Shown: positions 53,841 to 61,419 of the stretch, one piece after another
Numbering within the stretch: the stretch's first letter is position 1
How the letters are laid out: each line of letters begins with the position of its first letter
Assembly: GCF_017355405.1 (NCBI RefSeq)
Contig: NZ_CP061179.1
Span: 357,393 to 421,392 of the forward strand
Reading direction: 5' to 3'
From: Roseomonas haemaphysalidis
GTDB taxonomy: Bacteria > Pseudomonadota > Alphaproteobacteria > Acetobacterales > Acetobacteraceae
Length of the DNA: 64,000 nucleotides
Program-made: the position numbers and the translations under genes
The notes under the pieces: generated by a model
Seen by the model: the letters and a program-made list of their open reading frames with translations, nothing else
Databases searched by the model: none
What the model was told of the DNA's origin: nothing

Positions 53841-54787
53841 CCCGCGCGCCCCTTGAACAGCCGGCGCAGGCCCATCACCCCATTGGGTGCGAAAGCCACG
53901 GACAGGATCAGCACGGCACCGAAAATGGCGAGGTCGATGCCGGTGATCTGACCAGACACCAGCTTGGTGGCCTCACCCAACCCGTGCAGCGCCAGCGCGC
54001 CGACCACGGGGCCGAGCACCGTGCCCAACCCACCGATGATGGAGGCGATCAGCACCTCCACCGAGATCCAGGTGCCATAGGCGATGTTGGCGTCCAGGTA
54101 GAGAAAGTTCTGCATGTAAAGGCAGCCCGCCGCCGCCGTGATGGCAGCCGACAGCGAGATGGCCTTGAGCTTGGTGGCCAGCACGTCCACGCCCAGCGCG
54201 CGGGCCGCATCCTCATTTTCCCGCACCGCGACGAGTTGCGCGCCGAAGCGGCTGCGTTCGATGGAGGCGGTCAGCAGCAGCACGAACAGGATGCAGCCCA
54301 GGACCAGCCACAGAAACACCCCGCGGTCAGGGAACTGCAGGTTGCCGAAGCCGGGCTGCAGGCGGATCAGCAGCCCCGCCGCACCGCCGGTGAAGTCCGC
54401 CGCATTGGCCAGGATGCGCAGCACCTCGGCGAAGGCCAGCGTCACCAGCGCGAAGTAGGAGCCGCGCAGCCGCGCGCGAAACGACAGAAAGCCGATGACC
54501 CAGCCCACCACCGCGCCCAGCGCGATGCCCGCCGCCATGCCGGCCCAGGCGTTGATGCCGAATCGGATCTGCAGAAGGGCTGTGACATAGGCGCCCATGC
54601 CGAAGAAGGCGGCGTGGCCGAAGGAAAGTTGGCCGCCGAAGCCGGCCAGCAGGTTCCAGCCCTGCGCCCCCAGCGCGACGATCAGCGCCGAGACCAGGAA
54701 ATTCAGCATGGTGCCGGAGGCGAAGAACGGCAGCACCGCCAGCACCGCCACCAGCAGCACGGGGGCCGCGATATCGCGCGCGCTCAT
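53837..54787 (-). CDS. livM: Branched-chain-type ABC transporter permease (LivM-like)
   Basis: A membrane protein of 316 residues with about nine hydrophobic segments. Start ATG 54787 overlaps the LivH-like gene by 4 bases; the longer open frame upstream is a shadow. Family markers are ALGAQGWNLLAGFGGQLSFG, HAAFFGMGAYVTALL, and RENEDAARALGVDVLATKL, the cytoplasmic EAA-like loop that contacts the ATPase. Confidence 0.92.
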   Translation of the reverse strand: MSARDIAAPVLLVAVLAVLPFFASGTMLNFLVSALIVALGAQGWNLLAGFGGQLSFGHAAFFGMGAYVTALLQIRFGINAWAGMAAGIALGAVVGWVIGFLSFRARLRGSYFALVTLAFAEVLRILANAADFTGGAAGLLIRLQPGFGNLQFPDRGVFLWLVLGCILFVLLLTASIERSRFGAQLVAVRENEDAARALGVDVLATKLKAISLSAAITAAAGCLYMQNFLYLDANIAYGTWISVEVLIASIIGGLGTVLGPVVGALALHGLGEATKLVSGQITGIDLAIFGAVLILSVAFAPNGVMGLRRLFKGRAG

Positions 54788-55656
54788 GCCCGGGCTCCAA
54801 ACAACCCGGTGGGGCGCACCAGCAGCATCAGGATGAAGATCAGGAAGATGCCGAGCTGGCCAAGGCTTTCGCCCAGCAGCAGCCCGCCCAGGCTTTCCAC
54901 CACGCCCACCAGCAGCCCGCCCACCAGCGCACCGGTGATGGAGCCCATGCCGCCCAGCACCACGATGGTGAAGGCGACCAGCACGAAGGCATTGCCGACG
55001 CGCGGATTGACGTAGAAGGTCGGCAGCAGGAGGCAGGCGGCCACCGCCAGGCAGGAGCAGCCGATGCCGAAGGTGACCGCGAAGATGTGCCGCGGGTCGA
55101 TGCCGGACAGCTGCGCGCCCAGCTTCTCCTTGGCCACGGCGCGGATGGCGCGGCCGGTGTCGGTCGCCGACAACAGCAGCCACAACAGCCCGGCGGTGAC
55201 CAACGCGACGGCGAAGCCGATCAGCCGCGGGCGGGACAGCAGCATGGGCCCCAGCTCGATGACATCGAAGGCCGTGTCGGCACCCAGCGTGCGGGTGTCC
55301 GACTTGAAGGCCGCCAGCAAGAGGTTCTCCAGGATGATGGACAGCCCCAGCGTCACCAGCAGGGTGTTGCGGTCCTCGCCATGGCTGGATGGGCCGATGA
55401 CGAAGCGCTGCAGCCCGTAGCCAAAGGCGAAGAAGACGGCGGCCAGCGGCAGGATGGACCAGTACGGGTCCACCCCCAGCCACAGGTGCATGCCCAGCAC
55501 CGCGAACATGGCACAGGTCAGCAGCGCGCCATGCGCGAAGTTCACGATATGCAGCACGCCGTAGACCAGCGTCAGCCCCAGCGCGATCAGCGCGTAAGTG
55601 CCGCCGGTCAACAGGCCGTTCACCACGGCCTCGGCGATGATTTCAGGCGAATACAT
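54784..55656 (-). CDS. livH: Branched-chain-type ABC transporter permease (LivH-like)
   Basis: A membrane protein of 290 residues. It carries the LivH start pattern AVVNGLLTGGTYALIALGLT, VYGVLHIVNFAHGALLTCAM, the loop IRAVAKEKLGAQLSGID for coupling to the ATPase and a VLGGMGSITGALVGGLLVGV segment. It overlaps the LivM-like gene by 4 bases and follows the binding-protein gene by 12 bases. Confidence 0.92.
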   Translation of the reverse strand: MYSPEIIAEAVVNGLLTGGTYALIALGLTLVYGVLHIVNFAHGALLTCAMFAVLGMHLWLGVDPYWSILPLAAVFFAFGYGLQRFVIGPSSHGEDRNTLLVTLGLSIILENLLLAAFKSDTRTLGADTAFDVIELGPMLLSRPRLIGFAVALVTAGLLWLLLSATDTGRAIRAVAKEKLGAQLSGIDPRHIFAVTFGIGCSCLAVAACLLLPTFYVNPRVGNAFVLVAFTIVVLGGMGSITGALVGGLLVGVVESLGGLLLGESLGQLGIFLIFILMLLVRPTGLFGARA

Positions 55657-55668
55657 TCAGTGTCCCGT

Positions 55669-56871
55669 TCAGCCCTGCACCGGGAAGACCGGCTTGGCGT
55701 CGGCCACTTCCTCGGGGAAGATGACCTTGATGTCCTCGCCCTGCACCTGGGTGTTGACCGGGCGGGCGCCCTGGTTCTGGCCCTGGGCGAACTTGGTGGG
55801 GCCATAAGGCATGATGTGGCCAGCGAATTCGCTGGCAGCCAGCGCCTGCGTCACCTTGGCGCGGTCCGTACCGCCGGCGCGCGCGATGGCGTCCGCTGCC
55901 AGCTTCACGCAGGAATAGTTCAGCGGAATGTTGTAGGCCCAGAACTTGCCGCTGTCCTCCACCTGCTTCTTGAGCGCCAGCGCCTCAGCGTTCTTGGGAT
56001 CGTGCCAGTGGTTGCAGTCCATGACGTTGAGCGCCGCGTCCGGAAATTCCTTGACGAAGCGAAAGTTGGAAGCAGCACCGTTCAGCACGGCGTAGATGCC
56101 CTTGGGCCGGATGCGCTGCTGCCGCATGGTGCGGGCCAGCAAGACGAACTCACCATAATAGCTGGAGGGGATCACTAGGTCCGGGCGCAGCGAGCGGATA
56201 CGCAGCGCGACGTTGGACATGTCGCGCGCCGGCGTCGGGTGGGCGATGGTTTCCAGGATCTCGAAGCCGCGCTTGGGAAGCTCGGTCTGCATCAGCTTGG
56301 CGAGGCCGGAGCCGAACAGCCCGTCCTCATGCACCAGCACCACCGTCTTGCAGGGCTTGCCGGCGGCATCGTTCAGCTTGGACAGGTTGTCCAGCGCCGT
56401 CGCGGTCACCATGCCGAAGCCGGGGGCGAAGCGGAAGGTATTGGTCAGGCCGCGCTGCAGGATCGCGTCCGACACGCCCACATCGACGATGTAGGGCAGG
56501 TCGTAGCGCGCAGCCGCCTGCGAGGCCGCCAGGCAGATCGGGCTGGCGAAGCCGCCGACGATGGCAGCCACGCCTCCGGCCTGCAGCTTCTCGACCTCCT
56601 GCGCCGCAGCCTCGGGGTTGGAGCGCGCGTCGGCCACCACCAGCTCCAGCTTGGCGCCGTTGATGCCACCGGCCTTGTTGATCGCCGCCGCCGCCGCTTC
56701 CGCGCCGATCCGCCCCAATTCACCGTCCTGCGCCAGGGCGCCGGTCAGCGGCTGCAGGATGCCAAGCTTCACCGCTGCGGGCTGCGCCCGCAGGATGCGC
56801 GGCATGGCGAGCGTGGTGGCCAGCCCGGCGGTGCCGGCCAGCACGGCGCGGCGGGAAAGCGGAAGCATCAT
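55669..56871 (-). CDS. livK: Branched-chain-type ABC substrate-binding protein (LivK-like)
   Basis: A periplasmic receptor of 400 residues with a Tat-like signal MMLPLSRRAVLAGTAGLAT ending near LRAQPAA. The type I periplasmic fold is shown by VKLGILQPLTGALAQDGELG, AAIVGGFASPICLAASQAA, and FRFAPGFGMVTATALDNL. It starts within the stop of the GntR gene (ATGA), so the importer is co-transcribed with its regulator. Ligand unknown; catabolic neighbours suggest an organic acid or amide in place of leucine. Confidence 0.9.
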   Translation of the reverse strand: MMLPLSRRAVLAGTAGLATTLAMPRILRAQPAAVKLGILQPLTGALAQDGELGRIGAEAAAAAINKAGGINGAKLELVVADARSNPEAAAQEVEKLQAGGVAAIVGGFASPICLAASQAAARYDLPYIVDVGVSDAILQRGLTNTFRFAPGFGMVTATALDNLSKLNDAAGKPCKTVVLVHEDGLFGSGLAKLMQTELPKRGFEILETIAHPTPARDMSNVALRIRSLRPDLVIPSSYYGEFVLLARTMRQQRIRPKGIYAVLNGAASNFRFVKEFPDAALNVMDCNHWHDPKNAEALALKKQVEDSGKFWAYNIPLNYSCVKLAADAIARAGGTDRAKVTQALAASEFAGHIMPYGPTKFAQGQNQGARPVNTQVQGEDIKVIFPEEVADAKPVFPVQG

Positions 56872-57764
56872 GACGTGGTCCTCTTGCTGCGGGGGGGCCG
56901 CGCGGGCTTGGCGTTTTGGTTGTTGGCCGCGTCCCCGGTGCCGGGGGGCGGCAGCGGGCTCCAGCGGCGTTCGCCGAGCGCGCCGGTGCGCTGGAGCTGC
57001 ATTTCGAAGGAAAAGCGGTCCGGGCGATACAGCGCGTGCAGGTGCTCCACCGCGCGCCCCGCCTCGTCTTCCACCAGCCGGGTCAGCGACAGCAGTGGCG
57101 CGCCGATCTCCAGCTGCAGCAGCCCCGCAACCTCCGGCCCGGCCAGCGTGGCGCCGATGCTTTGCCGCGCGCGGCCCACCACGGCGCCCGAGCGTTCCAG
57201 AAGCGCCAAAAGCGGCTGGCTGGCGAGCTCGGCTTCCGAATAGGTGTGGCCCAGCCGCTCTGGCACATGGGTGGTGAGAAAGGAAAAGGGCGCGTCGCCC
57301 AGCATGCGCACGCGCACAGCGCGCTGCGCCCGCTCCCCCGGCGCGAGGCCCAGCGCCGCCGCCACGGCGGCGGCTGGCACCAGGTAGTCGAAGGACAGGA
57401 GCCGTACTTCGGTGCGCCGGCCCATTTCCTTGAGGTGCGAGAAGACATCCGAGAAGTCGAGCACCGTGGTGCCCAGCGCCGGCAGGCCCGCGCGCACGAA
57501 GGTGCCGACACCGGGGCGGCGCTCCACCAGTTGCTCGGCCACCAGCTGCTCGAGGGCGCGGCGCACCGTGACGCGCGACACGCCATAGGCGGCGGCGAGG
57601 TCCGGCTCGCCCGGCAGGCGGTCGCCCGCCGGCAGCGCACCGCTGCCGATGCGGTCGCGCAGCAGCAGATAGATGCGGCGGGCCTTGAACGGCTCTACGG
57701 CGGCGTCCACGCGCTTCCTGTTCCCTTCGTGACGGCGACTGGGCTGTCTGGTTTCTAAGACCAC
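56868..57764 (-). CDS. GntR-family transcriptional regulator (HutC/UTRA type)
   Basis: A protein of up to 298 residues. The frame opens with GTG 57764; another GTG at 57710 follows AGGAAG and would give 280 residues. The winged helix LPGEPDLAAAYGVSRVTVRR, then ALEQLVAEQLVERRPGVGTF is followed by an effector-binding UTRA domain. The C-terminus is basic (PARPPRSKRTTS). It is the first gene of the catabolic operon and diverges from leuC; a palindrome at 57766-57789 is the likely operator for both directions. Confidence 0.9.
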   Translation of the reverse strand: MVLETRQPSRRHEGNRKRVDAAVEPFKARRIYLLLRDRIGSGALPAGDRLPGEPDLAAAYGVSRVTVRRALEQLVAEQLVERRPGVGTFVRAGLPALGTTVLDFSDVFSHLKEMGRRTEVRLLSFDYLVPAAAVAAALGLAPGERAQRAVRVRMLGDAPFSFLTTHVPERLGHTYSEAELASQPLLALLERSGAVVGRARQSIGATLAGPEVAGLLQLEIGAPLLSLTRLVEDEAGRAVEHLHALYRPDRFSFEMQLQRTGALGERRWSPLPPPGTGDAANNQNAKPARPPRSKRTTS

Positions 57765-57765
57765 T

Positions 57766-57789
57766 TGCTGTCTAGACTACGGGACAGCA
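57766..57789. promoter_or_regulatory. Inverted repeat, probable GntR operator
   Basis: TGCTGTC (57766-57772) and GACAGCA (57783-57789) form a perfect 7-bp inverted repeat with a 10-base spacer, between the GntR gene and leuC. A partial further copy, GGCTGTC, is at 57742-57748. Position and symmetry fit an operator that controls the two divergent transcripts. Confidence 0.6.
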
Positions 57790-57862
57790 GGATTGCGTCA
57801 ACGCTTTTTGCGGGTCTATCGTCAGCGCAACAAGGCTTCAGCAACGTGAAGGGGAAACGCGC

Positions 57863-59281
57863 ATGCCGGGCACCGCCGCGCCGCGCACGCTGTTCGACAA
57901 GGTGTGGGACGAGCACGTCATCCTGACGCGGGAAGACGGGCAAAGCCTGCTCTGGATCGACCGCCACTTCTTTCATGAGGGCTCGCATCATGCCTTCGCG
58001 CAGCTCCGCGCGCGGGATGCCAGGGTGGCGCGTCCGGCGCTGAACATCGGCGTGGCGGACCACTACGTGCCGACGCACGGCCGGGGCGGCCCCATCGCGG
58101 ACCCCGGCATCCGCCTGATGGTGGACCAGCTGTCCGACAACGCCGCCAAGCACGGGCTGCGGCTGTTCGGGCTGGACAGCCCGGGCCAGGGCATCGTGCA
58201 CGTGGTGGGGCCGGAACAGGGGCTGACCCTGCCGGGGCTGACCATCGTCTGCGGCGACAGCCACACCTCCACCCACGGCGCCTTCGGCGCGCTGGCCTTC
58301 GGCATCGGCGCCTCCGAGGTGGCGCATGTGCTGATGACGCAGACGCTGTGGCAGCGCCGGCCGAAGCGCATGCAGATCGTGATGGATGGCACGCTGGCGC
58401 CGGGCATCGGCGCCAAGGATATCGCGCTGTCCATCATCGCCGCCATCGGCGCGGACGGCGCGCAGGGCCACGCGGTGGAATACGCCGGCAGCGCCGTGCG
58501 GGCGCTGTCCATGGAAGGCCGGCTGACGCTGTGCAACCTGGCCATCGAGAGCGGCGCGCGCTGCGGCATGGTGGCACCGGACGAGACCACCCTGCGCTAC
58601 CTCCGCGGCCGCCCCTTCGCTCCCGCCGGCGCGGAGTTCGACCGCGCCGCCGCGCATTGGCTGAGCCTGGCCAGCGACCCGGACGCCGCCTTCGACCGTG
58701 AGGTGCGGCTGGACGCCGCCGCCATCGCGCCGGTCGTCACCTGGGGCGTCAGCCCTGAGGACGCCTTGCCCGTCACCGCCACCCTGCCCGACCCGGCGGC
58801 GGCGCGCGACGAATCCCATGCCGCGCAGATCCGGGACGGGCTGGACTACATGGGTCTGCAAGCGGGGCAGAAGATTTCCGACATCCGCATCGACCGCGTG
58901 TTCATCGGCTCCTGCACCAACAGCCGGATCGAGGATCTGCGCGCCGCCGCTGCCGTGCTGGCCGGGCGCCGTTCGCTGGTGCCGGGCATGGTGTCGCCCG
59001 GCTCCACGCTCGTGAAGCATCAGGCGGAACAGGAAGGACTGGACCGCATCTTCCGCGACGCCGGGCTGGAATGGGTGGAGTCCGGCTGCTCCATGTGCGT
59101 CGGCATGAACGGCGACCTGGTGCCGCCGGGCGAGCGCTGCGCGTCCACCACCAACCGCAACTTCCGCGGGCGGCAGGGGCCGGGCTCGCGCACCCACCTG
59201 ATGTCGCCGGCCATGACGGCCGCCGCCGCCGTGTGCGGCCACCTGACCGACGTACGGCCGCTTCTGGAAGGGCGCCTGTGA
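57863..59281 (+). CDS. leuC: LeuC-type hydro-lyase large subunit (isopropylmalate dehydratase family)
   Basis: A protein of 472 residues of the aconitase superfamily. The [4Fe-4S] cluster cysteines appear in GSCTNSRIEDLRAA and in ESGCSMCVGMNGDLVPPG; other landmarks are VCGDSHTSTHGAFGALAFGI and SSTTNRNF-like CASTTNRNFRGRQGPGSRTH. GAAGGGGAAA precedes the ATG. The motif reads CSMCVGMNGD instead of the common CAMCLAMNPD, which may mean a substrate other than isopropylmalate. It overlaps leuD by 1 base and diverges from the GntR/ABC operon, so hydration of another dicarboxylate, for example a methylated maleate or aconitate analog, is plausible. Confidence 0.9.
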   Translation: MPGTAAPRTLFDKVWDEHVILTREDGQSLLWIDRHFFHEGSHHAFAQLRARDARVARPALNIGVADHYVPTHGRGGPIADPGIRLMVDQLSDNAAKHGLRLFGLDSPGQGIVHVVGPEQGLTLPGLTIVCGDSHTSTHGAFGALAFGIGASEVAHVLMTQTLWQRRPKRMQIVMDGTLAPGIGAKDIALSIIAAIGADGAQGHAVEYAGSAVRALSMEGRLTLCNLAIESGARCGMVAPDETTLRYLRGRPFAPAGAEFDRAAAHWLSLASDPDAAFDREVRLDAAAIAPVVTWGVSPEDALPVTATLPDPAAARDESHAAQIRDGLDYMGLQAGQKISDIRIDRVFIGSCTNSRIEDLRAAAAVLAGRRSLVPGMVSPGSTLVKHQAEQEGLDRIFRDAGLEWVESGCSMCVGMNGDLVPPGERCASTTNRNFRGRQGPGSRTHLMSPAMTAAAAVCGHLTDVRPLLEGRL

Positions 59282-59889
59282 TGGAACCGCTGCGCATCCT
59301 GTCCGCCCGCGCCTGCCCACTGCCGCTGGCCAATGTGGATACCGACCAGCTCATTCCGGCGCGCTTCATGAAACGGCCGCGCTCGGCCGGCTACGGCGAC
59401 TTTCTTTTGCGCGATCTGCGCTTCGACGGCGATACGCCGCGCGCCGACTTCCCACTCAACCGCCCCGAACGCCAGGGCAGCCGCATTCTGGTGGCGCGGC
59501 GCAACTTCGGCAGCGGCTCCTCGCGCGAGGCGGCGGTCTACGCCCTAGTGGACCACGGCATCCGCTGCGTGCTGGCACCTTCCTTCGGCGACATCTTCTC
59601 GTCCAACGCCGTGAACAACGGCCTGCTGCCCGCGCGGATCGGTGAGGACGAAGCCGAGGCGCTGCTGAGCTGGCTGGACCAGGGCGGCGACAGCATGACC
59701 GTGAACCTGGAAGCCTGTCAGCTCGAAGCCGGCGGCCAGACCTTCGGCTTCGCGGTGGACCCGGTGTGGCGCACCAAGCTGCTGAACGGATGGAGCGACA
59801 TTGACCTGACGCTGAGCCACGCCGCCACGATCGACAGCTTCGCGCAAGCCGACAGCGAGCGCCGACCTTGGGTCATGCCGCCCAGATAA
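59281..59889 (+). CDS. leuD: LeuD-type hydro-lyase small subunit
   Basis: A protein of 202 residues, swivel domain of the aconitase superfamily: NVDTDQLIPARFMKRPRSAG, the RRNFGSGSSREAAVYALVDHG phosphate/carboxylate-binding loop shown by ARRNFGSGSSRE, and APSFGDIFSSNAVNNGLLPA. The ATG shares its A with the leuC stop codon. Together with LeuC it makes the heterodimeric hydro-lyase. The sequence does not say whether it works in leucine synthesis or in the neighbouring catabolic route; position favours the latter. Confidence 0.9.
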   Translation: MEPLRILSARACPLPLANVDTDQLIPARFMKRPRSAGYGDFLLRDLRFDGDTPRADFPLNRPERQGSRILVARRNFGSGSSREAAVYALVDHGIRCVLAPSFGDIFSSNAVNNGLLPARIGEDEAEALLSWLDQGGDSMTVNLEACQLEAGGQTFGFAVDPVWRTKLLNGWSDIDLTLSHAATIDSFAQADSERRPWVMPPR

Positions 59890-59944
59890 CACCCGCCCAC
59901 CCGCACAACCGGCGCCAAGAAAGCCGGAACAGGAGGACGTGCCC

Positions 59945-60925
59945 ATGCCCTTCCACCCGCCCCGCCGGGCCCTGCCCGCGCTGCTGCTAGCGGGCCTCGC
60001 CGCGCCACGTGTGGCGCGAGCCCAGGCCCCCTGGCCGGACCGCCCGGTCCGCTTCGTGATACCCTACCCGCCCGGCGGCTCCACCGACGTCATCGGCCGC
60101 CTGGTCGGCAATGCACTGGGGCAGGAACTTGGCCAGCCCGTGGTGATCGAGAATCGCGGCGGCGCCACGGCCACCATCGGCAGCCTCATGGTGTCGCAGT
60201 CACGGCCGGACGGCTACACGCTGCTGCTGTCCAACATCGCCAGCCACGCCATCGCCGCCACGCTGTTCCGCAACCTGCCTTACGACCCGGTGCGCGACTT
60301 CACCCACGTCGCGCTGCTGGTCACCACGCCCACCATCCTGGTCGTCAACCCGGCCTTCCCTGCCCACAGCCTGGCAGACGTGGTGCGACTGTCGCAGCAG
60401 GCCCCGGGCGGGCTGGACATGGCGTCATCCGGGACCGGCTCCTCCAACCACCTGCTGCTGGTACGCTTCGCGGAACTGACCGGCGCCAAGCTGAACCACG
60501 TGCCCTATCGTGGCGGCGGGCCGGCCATGACCGACGTGATCGCCGGCACGGTGCCCATGATGTCGGACACCCTGCCCTCCGCCCTGCCGCATCTGCGCGG
60601 CGGCGCCGTGCGCGCCCTGGCGGTCAGTGGGCCGGAGCGCTCGCCCCTGGTGCCGGAGGTACCGACCTTCCGCGAAGCCGGCATCGACCTGATCAACCTG
60701 CCCTGGTACGGCCTGTCCGCCCCGGCGGGGCTGGAGCCGGGCATCCGCGATCGCCTGGCCAGCGCCATCAGCAAGGTGCTCGCCGCGCCAGCCCTGCGGG
60801 CACGGCTGGCGGAGCTGGGCAGCGAGCCGGGCGACATGGGGCCTGCGGACTATACCCGGTTCGTGGGCGAGGAAGCCAAGCGCTGGGCGCCGGTGGTCAA
60901 GGCTTCCGGCGCGCAGGCCGACTGA
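59945..60925 (+). CDS. Bug-family tripartite tricarboxylate transporter receptor
   Basis: A periplasmic receptor of 326 residues. ATG 59945 lies 8 bases after AGGAGG; GTG 59939 is too close. Signal PRRALPALLLAGLAAPRVARA, then WPDRPVRFVIPYPPGGSTDV, VIENRGGATATIGS and NHVPYRGGGPAMTDVIAG define the Bug family. Third gene of the leuCD transcript. Together with the LivK-like receptor the locus has two different carboxylate/amide receptors, while TctAB permease genes are absent here. Confidence 0.9.
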   Translation: MPFHPPRRALPALLLAGLAAPRVARAQAPWPDRPVRFVIPYPPGGSTDVIGRLVGNALGQELGQPVVIENRGGATATIGSLMVSQSRPDGYTLLLSNIASHAIAATLFRNLPYDPVRDFTHVALLVTTPTILVVNPAFPAHSLADVVRLSQQAPGGLDMASSGTGSSNHLLLVRFAELTGAKLNHVPYRGGGPAMTDVIAGTVPMMSDTLPSALPHLRGGAVRALAVSGPERSPLVPEVPTFREAGIDLINLPWYGLSAPAGLEPGIRDRLASAISKVLAAPALRARLAELGSEPGDMGPADYTRFVGEEAKRWAPVVKASGAQAD

Positions 60926-60952
60926 GGCCAATCGGCACCAAAATCCATTCAT

Positions 60953-60966
60953 AGGAATATATTCCT
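60953..60966. repeat. AT-rich 14-bp palindrome
   Basis: AGGAATATATTCCT is a perfect palindrome 27 bases after the Bug receptor stop and at the edge of the origin-like region. It could be a regulator site or an easily melted element; its function is unknown. Confidence 0.5.
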
Positions 60967-61023
60967 GCTTTCAACTGAGATGGTTTGCCTCGCTCCGTCG
61001 CTTTCCACGCCGCGTTGGATTAT

Positions 61024-61347
61024 CGGAGGCGAAACCCCGAACCCCGCTGCTGAAGGCGGCTTGGTCCTGCGCCGCCGTGGCGGCGATGACGCCGGTGCCA
61101 TGGTCGGGCGAGCCCATCCCAGGCCAGCAACGCTGCCAGGCCGGCCGCGGCAGGGAAATCGCACTTACCGAGCTAAAGCGCGATGGGTACCCCGCCTGCG
61201 AGTCGGAGCGACTCGCTTTCCGACGGGACTTTCGGAGGCGATACCCCGAACGGGGCCACGTGCGCTCCTCCGCTCAAATGCGGTTCAGGTCGCTGCGGAG
61301 CACTAAATCCGCAACTCCAGGCCACTTTCGGAGGCGAAACCCCGAAC
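61024..61347 (+). repeat. Three iteron-like direct repeats
   Basis: CGGAGGCGAAACCCCGAAC occurs at 61024-61042 and 61329-61347, and with one change (GATA for GAAA) at 61233-61251, each preceded by TAT or TTT. Centre distances of 209 and 96 bp are close to whole helical turns. All are in the same orientation as, and upstream of, the initiator gene. Their length and placement fit iterons bound by the RPA-type initiator, although iterons are usually more closely spaced. Confidence 0.65.
61198..61216. repeat. 8-bp inverted repeat in the origin region
   Basis: GCGAGTCG-gag-CGACTCGC is a perfect inverted repeat 17 bases before the second iteron-like copy. It can form a hairpin and may be part of the origin or an autoregulatory operator of the initiator gene. 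Confidence 0.5.
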
Positions 61348-61419
61348 CAAGTCCCTCGCAGCCTGGGCCAGGGTGTGCATGCTGGGCGTTGAAACAGGTC
61401 AGACACATCCTTGCGCGCC

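Larger units (their letters stand above)
60926..61419. other. Probable origin region, gene-free
   Basis: These 494 bp before the plasmid initiator gene hold three iteron-like direct repeats, a 14-bp AT palindrome and an 8-bp inverted repeat, listed separately. Open frames here encode only repeat-derived peptides (GVSPPK). This fits an origin of replication, though no DnaA boxes were placed with confidence. Confidence 0.55.
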
